DNA of 64,000 bases, taken from positions 5,218,017-5,282,016 of the forward strand of contig NZ_JQML01000001.1 of the NCBI RefSeq assembly GCF_000744705.1, given 5' to 3'. The stretch comes from Streptacidiphilus albus JL83. Lineage in GTDB: Bacteria > Actinomycetota > Actinomycetes > Streptomycetales > Streptomycetaceae. Each line of letters starts with the position of its first letter. Positions within the stretch are counted from its first letter, which is position 1. Below the pieces are notes generated by a model. That model saw only the letters and a list, made by a program, of their open reading frames with translations. It ran no database searches and had not been told where the DNA came from. The position numbers were made by a program, and so were the translations under genes. Shown here one piece after another: positions 42,429 through 51,591 of the stretch.

Positions 42429-43061
42429 ATGGACGACAACGTTCTGCGGGTCGGCATCGGCGGCCCCGTCGGCTCGGGCAAGACCGCGCTCATCGAGGCG
42501 CTGGTCCCGCTGCTGATCGAGCGGGGCCACCGACCCTCCGTGATCACCAACGACATCTACACCCAGGAGGACGCCGAGCACGTCCGCCGCACCCTGGCCG
42601 GAGTGCTCGAACCCGAGCGGGTCGTCGGCGTGGAGACGGGCGCCTGCCCGCACACCGCCGTCCGCGACGACCCGACGATGAACCTGGCCGCGGGCGCCGA
42701 GATGCTGGAGCGCTTCCCGGACACCGACACCCTGCTCTACGAGAGCGGGGGCGACAATCTGACGCTCACCTTCAGCCCGGCCCTGGTCGACCTGTTCCTG
42801 TTCGTGCTGGACACCGCCGAGGGCGAGAAGATGCCGCGGAAGCGCGGTCCCGGGATCACCGACAGCGACCTGCTGGTGATCAACAAGATCGACATCGCCC
42901 AGTACGTCCGCACCAATGTCGCGACCATGGAGTCGGACGCCCTGCGGGTCCGCGACAACCGTCCGGTCGTGCTCACCGACTGCCTGACCGGCGAGGGCAT
43001 CGACGAGATCGCCCGCTATCTGGAGTCGCGCCGCAGGGTCCTGCTCGGCAGCGCCTCCTGA
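42429..43061 (+). CDS. ureG: urease GTPase UreG
   Basis: The product has 210 residues. GIGGPVGSGKTALIEALVPL is the P-loop, GVETGACPHTAVRDD carries the Cys-Pro-His nickel site, LYESGGDNL is a switch region and LLVINKIDIA the guanine-specificity motif. It hydrolyses GTP to drive nickel delivery into urease with UreF and UreD. It lacks the histidine-rich N-terminal extension that some UreG proteins have. That is consistent with histidine-rich metal storage being placed elsewhere, in the CbiX-like gene. AGGAAAGG precedes the ATG. Confidence 0.97.
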   Translation: MDDNVLRVGIGGPVGSGKTALIEALVPLLIERGHRPSVITNDIYTQEDAEHVRRTLAGVLEPERVVGVETGACPHTAVRDDPTMNLAAGAEMLERFPDTDTLLYESGGDNLTLTFSPALVDLFLFVLDTAEGEKMPRKRGPGITDSDLLVINKIDIAQYVRTNVATMESDALRVRDNRPVVLTDCLTGEGIDEIARYLESRRRVLLGSAS

Positions 43062-43073
43062 GGGGCTGTGCCG

Positions 43074-44021
43074 ATGACGCGTGACCGGCTGACCCCGTCC
43101 TACTACGAGCCGCTGCGGACCCCGCCCGAGGTGATCGGCTGGGCGTCCGAGCCGGACACCCTCGGCCCCGGCTCGCCCGCCAAGGTCGGCATCCTCGAAC
43201 TCGGCTTCGAGGTCCTCGGCGGCCGCACCGAACTGGTCGAACGCTTCCAGAAGGCTCCGCTCCACATCGTCAAGCCGCTCTGGTACGACCCGAACCTGCC
43301 GGAGATGGCGTTCCTGATCCTGATGTCCAGCGGCGGCGGAGTCGCCCAGGCCGACCGCTACCGCACGGACGTCCGCTGCGGTCCCGACACCCTGGTCCAT
43401 CTGACCACCCAGGCCGCCACCAAGGTCTACCGGATGGAGCACGACTACGCGACCCAGCTGGTGAACATCGACGTCGGACCCGGCGCCTATGTCGAGTACC
43501 TGCCGGACCCGCTGATCCCCTTCAAGGACGCCCGCTACTACCAGCGCACCGAGGTCACCGTCGCCCCCGGCGGGACCGTGGTCCTCGGCGACACCCTGAC
43601 CGCCGGACGGCTCGCCCGGAACGAGCGGCACCAGTACCGGGTGCTCGCCACGGACCTGCGGATCATCCGCCCGGACGGCCGACTGCTCGCCGTGGACACC
43701 CTCCGGCTGCAGCCGGAGGATCCCGGCTCCGGCTCGAAGGGGGTGCTCGGCCCCGGCGTGCTGGCCGGCTACGACCACGTCGCCTCGCTGTTCGTGGCCA
43801 CCGACCGCCGCCCCGCCGACGAGGTCGCCGACACCCTGCACCGGGCCCTGGCCGGGGCCGGGCTGCCCTACGGCGTCAGCGTGCTCCCCTACGACTGCGG
43901 GGCCTGGCTGCGCCTGGTCGGGGACGGCCCGGTCGAGGTGGCGCGGGCCCAGCGCACCGCCTGGGACGCCGTACGCCGACTGCTCATCGGCCGACCGGCG
44001 CCCGACCTGCGCAAGCCCTGA
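43074..44021 (+). CDS. ureD: urease accessory protein UreD
   Basis: The product has 315 residues. MAFLILMSSGGGVAQADRYR, LTTQAATKVYRMEH and PLIPFKDARYYQRTEV are standard UreD/UreH motifs. It binds the urease apoprotein and channels nickel to its active site with UreF and UreG. The ATG at 43074 is preferred since AGGGG lies eight bases before it; a GTG at 43068 would leave only two bases. It is the last accessory gene; a repeat-filled 127-bp gap separates it from amt. Confidence 0.94.
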   Translation: MTRDRLTPSYYEPLRTPPEVIGWASEPDTLGPGSPAKVGILELGFEVLGGRTELVERFQKAPLHIVKPLWYDPNLPEMAFLILMSSGGGVAQADRYRTDVRCGPDTLVHLTTQAATKVYRMEHDYATQLVNIDVGPGAYVEYLPDPLIPFKDARYYQRTEVTVAPGGTVVLGDTLTAGRLARNERHQYRVLATDLRIIRPDGRLLAVDTLRLQPEDPGSGSKGVLGPGVLAGYDHVASLFVATDRRPADEVADTLHRALAGAGLPYGVSVLPYDCGAWLRLVGDGPVEVARAQRTAWDAVRRLLIGRPAPDLRKP

Positions 44022-44026
44022 CCGAC

Positions 44027-44110
44027 CGTCCCAGGCCGTCCCAGACAGCTCCAGGCCGGACCGGACCGGCCCGTCCCAGGGGTCCGACCCTGTCCCAGCC
44101 CCCGTCCCAG
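44027..44110. repeat. five dispersed (C/T)GTCCCAG octamers
   Basis: Copies start at 44027, 44037, 44072, 44091 and 44103 in the gap between ureD and amt, with a CCGGACCGGACCGG tract between them. They might be slippage products or sites for a regulator. No hairpin terminator is evident in the gap. Confidence 0.6.
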
Positions 44111-44148
44111 CCCGTCCGGTCCATCGCAGTGAGGCAGGTAGCGTCCTG

Positions 44149-45501
44149 ATGTACACCGCTTCTTCCCCGGTCATGCCGGCCGGCTACGACTCCGGCGACA
44201 CCGCCTGGCTGCTCGCCTCCACCGCGATGGTGCTGCTGATGACGCCGGGTCTGGCGTTCTTCTACGGCGGTATGGTGCGGATCAAGCACCTGCTGGTGAT
44301 GCTGAAGATGAGCTTCTCCGCGCTCGCCCTTGGCACGGTCGTCTGGTACCTCGTGGGCTACTCCCTCGCCTTCGGCCACGACGTCGGCGGGGTCGGCCTG
44401 ATCGGCAACCTCGACCACGCCTTCTTCCGGGGCGTGCAGTTGACCACGCTCACCGGAGCCATCCCGACCTATGTCTACAGCACCTTCCAGATGGGCTTCG
44501 CCATCGTCACGGTGGCGCTGATCAGCGGATCCATCGCCGACCGGGCCACCATGAAGGGCTGGCTGGTCTTCTCGGTGCTGTGGCTGGTGATCGTCTACAT
44601 CCCGCTCGCCCACTGGGTGTTCGACCCGCAGGGCTGGATCGTCGAGCAGCTCGGGGCGCTGGACTTCGCCGGCGGGCTGCCGGTCGAGCTCGACTCCGGG
44701 GTGGCCGGCCTGGCGGTGGCCCTGGTCCTGCGGGCGCCGCGGGACTTCGCCCGCCGGGAGGAGCGCCCCAACAACATCCCACTGGTCGTCATCGGCGTGG
44801 CGCTGCTGTGGTTCGGCTGGTTCGGCTTCAACGCCGGTTCGGCGCTGAACACCCAGGGCACGGCCGCCGCCGCGTTCATCAACACCCAGTTGGGCGCGGC
44901 CGGGGCGATGATCACCTGGCCGCTGGTGGAGAACTGGCGCACCGGTCGGGTCACCATGCTCGGGGTCGCCTCGGCGGCCATCGCCGGGATGGTGGCCATC
45001 ACTCCGGCCTGCGGTGAGATCAATCCGACCGGCGCGGTGATCACCGGGCTGGTGGCGGGCGTGGTGTGCGCCTTCGCGATCACCCTCAAGTACCGCTTCG
45101 GCGTGGACGACACCCTGGACGTGGTCGGCGTGCACGGGTTCGGCGGCCTGACCGGTCTGATCATGGTCGGACTGTTCGCCACGGCCCGGATCAGCGGCCA
45201 CAAGGGCCTGTTCTACGGCGGCGGATGGGGACTGCTGGGCAAGCAGGTGGTGGCGATCCTGGCCGTCGCGGCCTTCTCCTTCCTGCTCACCTGGATCATC
45301 GCCAAGGTGGTGGACGTCGCGGTCGGCTTCCGCTCGGCCGAGCAGTACGCGGTCGTTCCGGGCGCGGACGAGGAGCGGGCCTACGACTTCGCCACGGCGG
45401 AGCGCCTGGGCGCGCTGGTCTCCGACCGGCCGGTCCGGAGCGACGACGAACTGGTGCAGGAGATCCGGAAGTTGCTGCGGGCCCGGGAGGAGGGCTCCTG
45501 A
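44149..45501 (+). CDS. amt: ammonium transporter Amt
   Basis: The product has 450 residues with 11 membrane helices. DTAWLLASTAMVLLMTPGLA is the first helix, VFDPQGWIVEQLGALDFAGG the conserved region around the substrate path, and VDDTLDVVGVHGFGGLTGLI contains the second pore histidine. It imports ammonium or returns lost ammonia. The C-terminal tail is longer than in AmtB and extends 75 residues past the last helix (AEQYAVVPGADEERAYDFAT). No glnK is present next to it. Its place after the urease genes suggests a link to urea-derived nitrogen. Confidence 0.95.
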   Translation: MYTASSPVMPAGYDSGDTAWLLASTAMVLLMTPGLAFFYGGMVRIKHLLVMLKMSFSALALGTVVWYLVGYSLAFGHDVGGVGLIGNLDHAFFRGVQLTTLTGAIPTYVYSTFQMGFAIVTVALISGSIADRATMKGWLVFSVLWLVIVYIPLAHWVFDPQGWIVEQLGALDFAGGLPVELDSGVAGLAVALVLRAPRDFARREERPNNIPLVVIGVALLWFGWFGFNAGSALNTQGTAAAAFINTQLGAAGAMITWPLVENWRTGRVTMLGVASAAIAGMVAITPACGEINPTGAVITGLVAGVVCAFAITLKYRFGVDDTLDVVGVHGFGGLTGLIMVGLFATARISGHKGLFYGGGWGLLGKQVVAILAVAAFSFLLTWIIAKVVDVAVGFRSAEQYAVVPGADEERAYDFATAERLGALVSDRPVRSDDELVQEIRKLLRAREEGS

Positions 45502-45805
45502 TCCGACTGCCCCGGCCGATGGCGCTGAGGCGCCGTCAACGTCGCCCTGCGGCTGGGACGGCAGTGCCGGAGGGGCCGTGCGGACGACCCTGGTGCGGGT
45601 GGGATTTGGCGTGATTCGGTGCTGATCATAGGGTTTGTGCACTAATCCCTGCGCATACCCTGTTTTGATCAGGCCGTGATTCCTACAATCGCGGCCTGCC
45701 GTGTCGGCACAACAGGGATGCGACGCGGCGCACACTCGCCCGCGCAGCCGGGCGGCCAACTGCCGCTGCCCGCCCGGCGCACGAGCCAGACGTCAAGGAG
45801 GACGA
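45502..45805. promoter_or_regulatory. 304-bp upstream region of hppA with an imperfect dyad
   Basis: No gene. The right half (45600-45690) is AT-richer than its surroundings. TGATCA-T-AGGGT at 45623-45634 is mirrored by ACCCT-GTTT-TGATCA at 45657-45671, and GTGCAC lies between. This looks like a regulator or promoter site for hppA, but I recognise no consensus. Confidence 0.35.
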
Positions 45806-48220
45806 ATGGCCGGGCTCATCTTCACCGGTGCTCCAGCTACCGCTGGTGCCGTGCTGACCAGTACGGACCAGACCGTTGTCGTCATCGTCGCGATCGTCGC
45901 CGTCGCCGCACTCGGCGTGGCCTGGGTGCTCGCCCGCCAGGTCCTCGCCGCGGACGAGGGCACCGAGGCCATGAAGCGCATAGCCGGCGCCGTCCAGGAC
46001 GGCGCCAACGCCTACCTGGCACGGCAGTTCCGCACCCTCGGCGTCTTCGCCGGGGCGATGGTGTTCCTGCTCCTGCTGCTGCCGGCCGACACCTGGTCCC
46101 AGCGCATCGGCCGCTCCGCCTTCTTCCTGGTCGGGGCGGCCTTCTCGGCGTTCACCGGCTACATCGGGATGCGCCTCGCGGTCCGCAGCAACGTCCGGGT
46201 CGCGGCCGCGGCCCGCGCCGCCACCCCGGCCGCCGGCTCCGCCGAGTCCGATGCGGATCCGGACATCCGGGGCGTCTCGCACCGGGCGATGCGGATCGCC
46301 TTCCGCACAGGCGGGGTGGTCGGCATGATCACCGTCGGTCTCGGCCTGCTCGGGGCCTCCGCCGTGGTGCTGATCTACAAGGAGAACGCCGCCAAGGTGC
46401 TGGAGGGCTTCGGCTTCGGCGCGGCCCTGCTGGCCATGTTCATGCGCGTCGGCGGCGGGATCTTCACCAAGGCCGCCGACGTCGGCGCCGACCTGGTCGG
46501 CAAGGTCGAGCAGGGCATCCCGGAGGACGACCCGCGCAACGCCGCCACCATCGCGGACAATGTCGGCGACAACGTCGGCGACTGCGCGGGGATGGCCGCC
46601 GACCTGTTCGAGTCCTACGCCGTCACCCTGGTCGCCGCGCTGATCCTGGGCAAGGCCGCCTTCGGCGACGACGGGCTGGCCTTCCCGCTGCTGGTCCCCG
46701 CCGTCGGTGTGGTCACCGCGGTCCTGGGCATCTTCGCGGTGTCCCCGCGCCCCCGGGACCGCAGCGGGATGACCGCGATCAACCGCGGCTTCTTCATCTC
46801 AGCCGTCTTCTCCCTGCTCCTGGTCGTGCTCGCGGCCTTCACCTTCCTCCCGGCCCGCTTCGCCGACCTCAAGGGCGTGCCCGCCGCGATCACCTCCCAC
46901 AGCGGCAACCCCCGGCTGTTCGCGCTGGCCGCGGTCGCCATCGGGATCGTCCTGGCCGCCGTGATCCAGCAGCTCACCGGCTACTTCACCGAGACCAACC
47001 GGCGCCCGGTGCTGGACGTCGCCCGGACCTCGCTCACCGGACCGGCGACGGTGGTGCTCTCCGGCATCTCGCTCGGCCTTGAGTCCGCCGTCTACTCCGC
47101 GGTCATCATCGGCGCGGCCGTCTACGGGGCGTTCCTGCTCGGCGGCGGCTCGCTCACCCTGGCCCTGTTCGCCGTGGCCCTGGCCGGGACCGGGCTGCTG
47201 ACCACGGTGGGCGTGATCGTGGCCATGGACACCTTCGGCCCGGTCTCCGACAACGCCCAGGGCATCGCCGAGATGTCCGGCGACGTCACCGGTGCCGGCG
47301 CGCAGGTGCTCACCGAACTGGACGCGGTCGGCAACACCACCAAGGCGATCACCAAGGGCATCGCCATCGCCACCGCCGTCCTGGCCGCCACCGCGCTCTT
47401 CGGCTCCTACACCGACGCCGTCAGCACGGCCGAGGCCAAGGCGGGGCCGGCCGCCCACGGGCTCAGCCTGAGCCTGGACATCTCCCAGCCGAACAACCTG
47501 GTCGGGCTGCTGCTCGGGGCCGCGGTGGTGTTCCTGTTCTCCGGACTGGCCATCAACGCGGTCTCCCGCTCGGCCGGTTCGGTCGTGTTCGAGGTCAGGG
47601 AGCAGTTCCGGACCAAGCCCGGCATCATGGAGGGCACGGAGCTCCCGGACTACAAACGCGTGGTGGACATCTGCACCCGCGACGCCCTGCGCGAGCTGGC
47701 GACGCCGGGACTGCTCGCGGTACTGGCGCCGATCGCCGTCGGGTTCCTGCTCGGCGTCGGCTCGCTGGGCTCCTACCTGGCCGGTGCGATCGGGGCCGGC
47801 ACGCTGATGGCGGTGTTCCTGGCCAACTCCGGCGGCGCCTGGGACAACGCCAAGAAGCTGGTCGAGGAGGGCAACCACGGCGGAAAGGGCAGTGCCGCGC
47901 ACGAGGCGACGATCATCGGTGACACCGTCGGCGACCCGTTCAAGGACACCGCAGGACCGGCCATCAACCCGCTGCTCAAGGTGATGAACCTGGTCTCGCT
48001 GCTGGTGGCCCCGGCCATCGTCCAGTTCAGCTTCGGCAAGGACGCCAACCTGGGGCTGCGCCTCGGCGTGGGCCTGTTCTGCGTCGTGGTGATCGTCGGC
48101 GCGGTGTGGGTGTCCAAGCGGCGCGGCATCGCCGTCGGCGCGGAGGGCGCGGAGGGCGCGGACGGTGCCACCCCGGTCGGCGAGGAGGTGTCGGCGGACA
48201 CCGCCCCGGTGGTCTCCTGA
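45806..48220 (+). CDS. hppA: K+-independent H+-translocating pyrophosphatase
   Basis: The product has 804 residues and about 16 membrane helices. GGGIFTKAADVGADLVGKVE is the substrate-binding loop and ATIADNVGDNVGDCAGMAAD, like GDTVGDPFKDTAGPAINPLL, supplies Mg-PPi-binding aspartates. GNTTKAITKG has lysine at the position that distinguishes K+-independent enzymes from K+-dependent ones (Ala). It pumps protons outward using PPi. The ATG has AAGGAGG six bases upstream. It is a single-gene unit. Confidence 0.96.
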   Translation: MAGLIFTGAPATAGAVLTSTDQTVVVIVAIVAVAALGVAWVLARQVLAADEGTEAMKRIAGAVQDGANAYLARQFRTLGVFAGAMVFLLLLLPADTWSQRIGRSAFFLVGAAFSAFTGYIGMRLAVRSNVRVAAAARAATPAAGSAESDADPDIRGVSHRAMRIAFRTGGVVGMITVGLGLLGASAVVLIYKENAAKVLEGFGFGAALLAMFMRVGGGIFTKAADVGADLVGKVEQGIPEDDPRNAATIADNVGDNVGDCAGMAADLFESYAVTLVAALILGKAAFGDDGLAFPLLVPAVGVVTAVLGIFAVSPRPRDRSGMTAINRGFFISAVFSLLLVVLAAFTFLPARFADLKGVPAAITSHSGNPRLFALAAVAIGIVLAAVIQQLTGYFTETNRRPVLDVARTSLTGPATVVLSGISLGLESAVYSAVIIGAAVYGAFLLGGGSLTLALFAVALAGTGLLTTVGVIVAMDTFGPVSDNAQGIAEMSGDVTGAGAQVLTELDAVGNTTKAITKGIAIATAVLAATALFGSYTDAVSTAEAKAGPAAHGLSLSLDISQPNNLVGLLLGAAVVFLFSGLAINAVSRSAGSVVFEVREQFRTKPGIMEGTELPDYKRVVDICTRDALRELATPGLLAVLAPIAVGFLLGVGSLGSYLAGAIGAGTLMAVFLANSGGAWDNAKKLVEEGNHGGKGSAAHEATIIGDTVGDPFKDTAGPAINPLLKVMNLVSLLVAPAIVQFSFGKDANLGLRLGVGLFCVVVIVGAVWVSKRRGIAVGAEGAEGADGATPVGEEVSADTAPVVS

Positions 48221-48399
48221 GGAGCGGCCGTCGGCCCGACCGGTGGTGGACAGGAAGCGGTCCGCCACCGGTCAGGACCTCTCATAAATCATGGGATAAC
48301 GGTCGTAATCGCTGACCTTCGTGCCGACCGGCCGTCCACTCCGTGTAGGTTCCCAGGCTGGGACTGGAGCACGCGCGGTGCGTGCGAGGAGAGGAATCC

Positions 48400-49089
48400 G
48401 TGGTGGCGAGGACATGGCTGAGACTCGCGGTTCCGGCCGTGCTGCTGGCCTTCGGTGCGGCGGGCTGCACGAGTGACAACACCGGACAGTTGAACGCCTG
48501 GGCCACGAGCCTGTGCCAGGGCATGCAGAGCCCGATCCAGCAGGCCAACACCGCCCTCGCCGACACCGGCGCGGTCAAGACGGGCGAGTCCCCGCAGGCC
48601 CTGCAGACCCGGCTGGCCACCGACCTCGGCACGCTGGCCACGGCCAACACCCAGATCGCCCAGGCGGTCCAGCAGGCGGGCATGCCGAAGGTCGACAACG
48701 GGGCACAGCTGCAGGCGAACGCGGTGGCCGAGTTGAAGAAGGCGGCGACCGGCTACACCAACGTGCAACAGGCGGTGACCGCCCTCTCCGTCGCCGACCA
48801 GGCGAAGTTCGCGGCGAACCTGAAGGGCATCGGCGACCAGGTCCAGCAACTGGCCGAGCTGTCCACCTCGGCCCTGACGCAGCTGCAGACGGGGGATCTG
48901 GGGACGGCACTGGCGAAGCAACCGGGCTGCAGCAGTGTGAACGCGTCGCCGACGGCGGGCGCGACCGACGGCTCCGGGGCCGCGCCGGTGCCCTCCGGCT
49001 CCACGGCGGGATCGTCCACGGCCTCGGGCAAGGCCGGGTCCGACGCGTCCGCTGCGGGTAAGCCGTCGCCGTCGGCGTCGGCCCACTGA
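48400..49089 (+). CDS. secreted lipoprotein, small helical
   Basis: The product has 229 residues. A signal peptide with lipobox AFGAAGC (Cys23) is followed by a four-helix-like Ala/Gln-rich domain (TANTQIAQAVQQAGMPKV) with a possible disulfide (SLCQGMQ and KQPGCSS), then a Ser/Ala/Gly-rich tail. It should be anchored at the outer face of the membrane. I recognise no function. GAGGAGAGG lies before the double GTG at 48400/48403. It is closed by the alternative-hairpin structure. Confidence 0.85.
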   Translation: MVARTWLRLAVPAVLLAFGAAGCTSDNTGQLNAWATSLCQGMQSPIQQANTALADTGAVKTGESPQALQTRLATDLGTLATANTQIAQAVQQAGMPKVDNGAQLQANAVAELKKAATGYTNVQQAVTALSVADQAKFAANLKGIGDQVQQLAELSTSALTQLQTGDLGTALAKQPGCSSVNASPTAGATDGSGAAPVPSGSTAGSSTASGKAGSDASAAGKPSPSASAH

Positions 49090-49137
49090 GGCAGTCAACC
49101 GCACGCGGGCATCGGTCGACAGTCGGCGGCCGACAGT

Positions 49138-49188
49138 CGGCGGCTGACATCTGACGGCTGACAGCAGACGTCCGGCTGTCAGCCGCCG
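49138..49188 (+). terminator. alternative-hairpin terminator after the lipoprotein
   Basis: CGGCGGCTGACA (49138-49149) pairs with TGTCAGCCGCCG (49177-49188) in a 12-bp stem. The same right arm (49176-49185) can instead pair with 49155-49164 in a tighter 10-bp stem. The two folds exclude each other. Its place 49 bp after the stop codon fits a terminator. Confidence 0.6.
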
Positions 49189-49232
49189 CCGGGTGCGACG
49201 CCCTCGGGGGCAGGCCGGGAGACAATGTCCCC

Positions 49233-50894
49233 GTGACGAACAGCACAGCTCCCACTCCCCAGCCCGCATCCGGTCCCGGCGCCGACAGCGCCCAGGCCGC
49301 GCCGCTGCGCCCCGCCGTCGACGTCGAACTGGCGGCCCGGCTCCGCGCGGCCTTCGTCGCCGCCGACTTCACCGCCGACGGCTGCCTCGACCTGCTCGGC
49401 GCGCCCGCGTACGCCGCGCTCGCCCGCAGCGAGACCGTGCCGGCCCTGCGGGCGACCGGCGGCGGCAGCGCCCGGGAGACCCTGCTGCGGCTCTTCCTGC
49501 TGCAGTGCCCGGTCTCTCGTGAGGCGGCCGAGGCGGCGGGCCTGCCGGTGGCGGAGTGCCTGGCGGCCGGATGGCTGGTCGCCGCCCCGACCGGGACCGG
49601 CGCCGAAGCCGGGACCGACTCGGGATCCGCCCCTGGGGCCGAGCAGGTGCGGGCCACCGTCGACGTCCGTCCCTACGCCAGCGACATCGCCGGGACGGAC
49701 GACGCGGGCGACGCCTGGATCGTCTCCGACCTCGGCTGCGCCGTCGGCGGAGCGGGTGGGATCGGCTCGGCGGGGGGACCGGCCGGGGTGGAGCGCTCGG
49801 AGCTGGTGCTGGGCGTGGGCGGGGCGTCGACCACGCTCGCCAACATCACCGTGCGCCGACCGGTGCGCCGGGTGCTCGACCTCGGGACCGGCTCCGGCGT
49901 GCAGGCCCTGCACGCGGCCCGGCACGGCGGGCAGGTCGTCGCCACCGACGTCAACTCCCGTGCGCTGCACTTCACCCGGCTGACGATGGCGCTGTCGGGG
50001 CTGCCCCAGGTGTCCACGCGCCAGGGCAGCCTGTTCGAGCCGGTCGGCGTGGAGCTGTTCGACCTGATCGTGTCCAACCCCCCGTTCGTGATCTCGCCCG
50101 GAGGCCGCTTCACCTACCGCGACGGCGGGATGGCCGGTGACGACCTGTGCCGCAGCCTGGTGGCCGGGGCCGGGGAGCACCTGGAGCCGGGTGGCTACTG
50201 CCAGTTGCTGGCCAACTGGCAGCATGTGCGCGGCGAGGACTGGCGCGAGCGGATCTCCGGTTGGCTCGCCGGGACCGGCTGCGACGCCTGGGTGGTCCAG
50301 CGCGAGGTCCAGGACGTCTGCGAGTACGCCGAGTTGTGGCTCCGCGACGGGGGCGACCACCGTACCGACGCGGCGCACTACGCGGCCCGCTACGCGGAGT
50401 GGCTGGACGTCTTCGAGGCGGCGAAGGTCGAGGGGGTCGGCTTCGGCTGGATCACTCTGCGCAAGGCCCCCGAGGGCCGGGAGCCGGTGGTGCTGATCGA
50501 GGAGTGGCCGCACTCCGTCGAGCAGCCGCTCGGCCCGGAGGTCGAACGTTGGTTCGCCCGACAGGACTTCCTCCGCGCCCAGGACGACGCCGGGCTCCTG
50601 GACACGGCCTACCGGCTCGCGGACGATGTCGTCCAGGAGCAGGTCGGAGTGCCCGGGGCGGAGGACCCCGAGCATGTGATCCTCCGTCAGAACCGGGGGA
50701 TGCGCCGGGCGACCAAGGTCGACACGATCGGTGCGGGCTTCGCCGGGGCCTGCGACGGCACCCTGAGCGCCGGCCGCATTCTGGACGCCATCGCCCAACT
50801 GGTCGGCGAGGATCCGGTCGCGCTGCGTGACCGTACCCCGGGGCAGATCCGCCTGCTGGTCGAACAGGGCTTCCTGCTCCCTGCCGACTCCTGA
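49233..50894 (+). CDS. class I SAM-dependent methyltransferase
   Basis: The product has 553 residues. VLDLGTGSGVQALHAARHGG is the SAM-binding loop and FDLIVSNPPFVISPGG the NPPF catalytic motif shared by N6-adenine, N5-glutamine and some rRNA methyltransferases (RlmG/PrmC-like). The N-terminal 200 residues (RAAFVAADFTADGCLDLLG) and C-terminal 200 residues are extra domains of the DUF7059-type family as I recall. It likely modifies a ribosomal RNA or protein. It is conserved in the backbone between hppA and topA. GTG start at 49233. Confidence 0.85.
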   Translation: MTNSTAPTPQPASGPGADSAQAAPLRPAVDVELAARLRAAFVAADFTADGCLDLLGAPAYAALARSETVPALRATGGGSARETLLRLFLLQCPVSREAAEAAGLPVAECLAAGWLVAAPTGTGAEAGTDSGSAPGAEQVRATVDVRPYASDIAGTDDAGDAWIVSDLGCAVGGAGGIGSAGGPAGVERSELVLGVGGASTTLANITVRRPVRRVLDLGTGSGVQALHAARHGGQVVATDVNSRALHFTRLTMALSGLPQVSTRQGSLFEPVGVELFDLIVSNPPFVISPGGRFTYRDGGMAGDDLCRSLVAGAGEHLEPGGYCQLLANWQHVRGEDWRERISGWLAGTGCDAWVVQREVQDVCEYAELWLRDGGDHRTDAAHYAARYAEWLDVFEAAKVEGVGFGWITLRKAPEGREPVVLIEEWPHSVEQPLGPEVERWFARQDFLRAQDDAGLLDTAYRLADDVVQEQVGVPGAEDPEHVILRQNRGMRRATKVDTIGAGFAGACDGTLSAGRILDAIAQLVGEDPVALRDRTPGQIRLLVEQGFLLPADS

Positions 50895-51093
50895 GCCCCA
50901 CCGGCCCCCGGCCGCACCGGCCCCCGGTCCCGTCGGCTCCCGAGCCTGCCCGCCGCGAAGCGGGACGGCCGGGGGCCACGGGTCCGGCCCTCGGCGTTCA
51001 CCATTCCTTCCCCCTGACGATGCCTGCCGTTCCCGGGGCCCTGTCAGTCTGACGGTCCAATAGGTCGCACAGTCCTATGAATCGTTACTCAGG

Positions 51094-51591
51094 GTGGTTG
51101 GGGCAGGCGTGGGGACTCCACTGGGCGTGTTCACCGGGGCGTTCTTCACGCTGTTCGGTCTGGCCGTGCTGGGGTGGTGCCTGTCCGAGATCCGGATCCG
51201 GCGCGTGCTGCTGCGCGGCGGGGCCCGGGCGACGGCGCGGGTGCTGCCCGGTCGGGCGCTGCCGACCGCTGCGTCGGCGACCGCCTCGGCGGCGCCCGGG
51301 GCGTCGGGCGCGGAGGCGGCCTTCGTCGACCATGCGGACACCTCGCCGGTGCTCGGCTTCCAGACCGAGGGCGGGGGCGTCGAGGTCGTTGTCCGCCCCC
51401 GCGGCTGGACCTCGATCCGGAGAACGCCGGCGCTGCCGCTGGACGCCCTGGTGCCGGTCTCCTACGATCCGGCGCGGCCGCAGCGGGTCGTGGTCCACGG
51501 GGTGAGCCAGGCCTTCAGCGACGTCTTCTGGCTGCTGCTCGGCCTGGCCTTCGCGGCGGCCGGCGTGGTCCTGCTGCTGCACACCCTCTAG
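51094..51591 (+). CDS. DUF3592-type membrane protein
   Basis: The product has about 165 residues. Two membrane helices (about 8-30 and 143-163) flank an outside domain with VEVVVRPRGW and LVPVSYDPARPQRVVVHG, the pattern of DUF3592 proteins. The function is unknown. The start is uncertain: GTG 51094 or the later GTG 51109; the ribosome site is weak in both cases. It stands alone before the long topA leader. Confidence 0.8.
   Translation: MVGAGVGTPLGVFTGAFFTLFGLAVLGWCLSEIRIRRVLLRGGARATARVLPGRALPTAASATASAAPGASGAEAAFVDHADTSPVLGFQTEGGGVEVVVRPRGWTSIRRTPALPLDALVPVSYDPARPQRVVVHGVSQAFSDVFWLLLGLAFAAAGVVLLLHTL

Noticed and set aside
36867-45501. A ureE gene
   Set aside because: All genes between the urea transporter and amt were read and none encodes the UreE fold or its HxH metal site.
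45701-45805. An upstream start for hppA
   Set aside because: The extra 35 residues are Arg/Cys-rich and unlike the family, while the ATG at 45806 has AAGGAGG directly before it.
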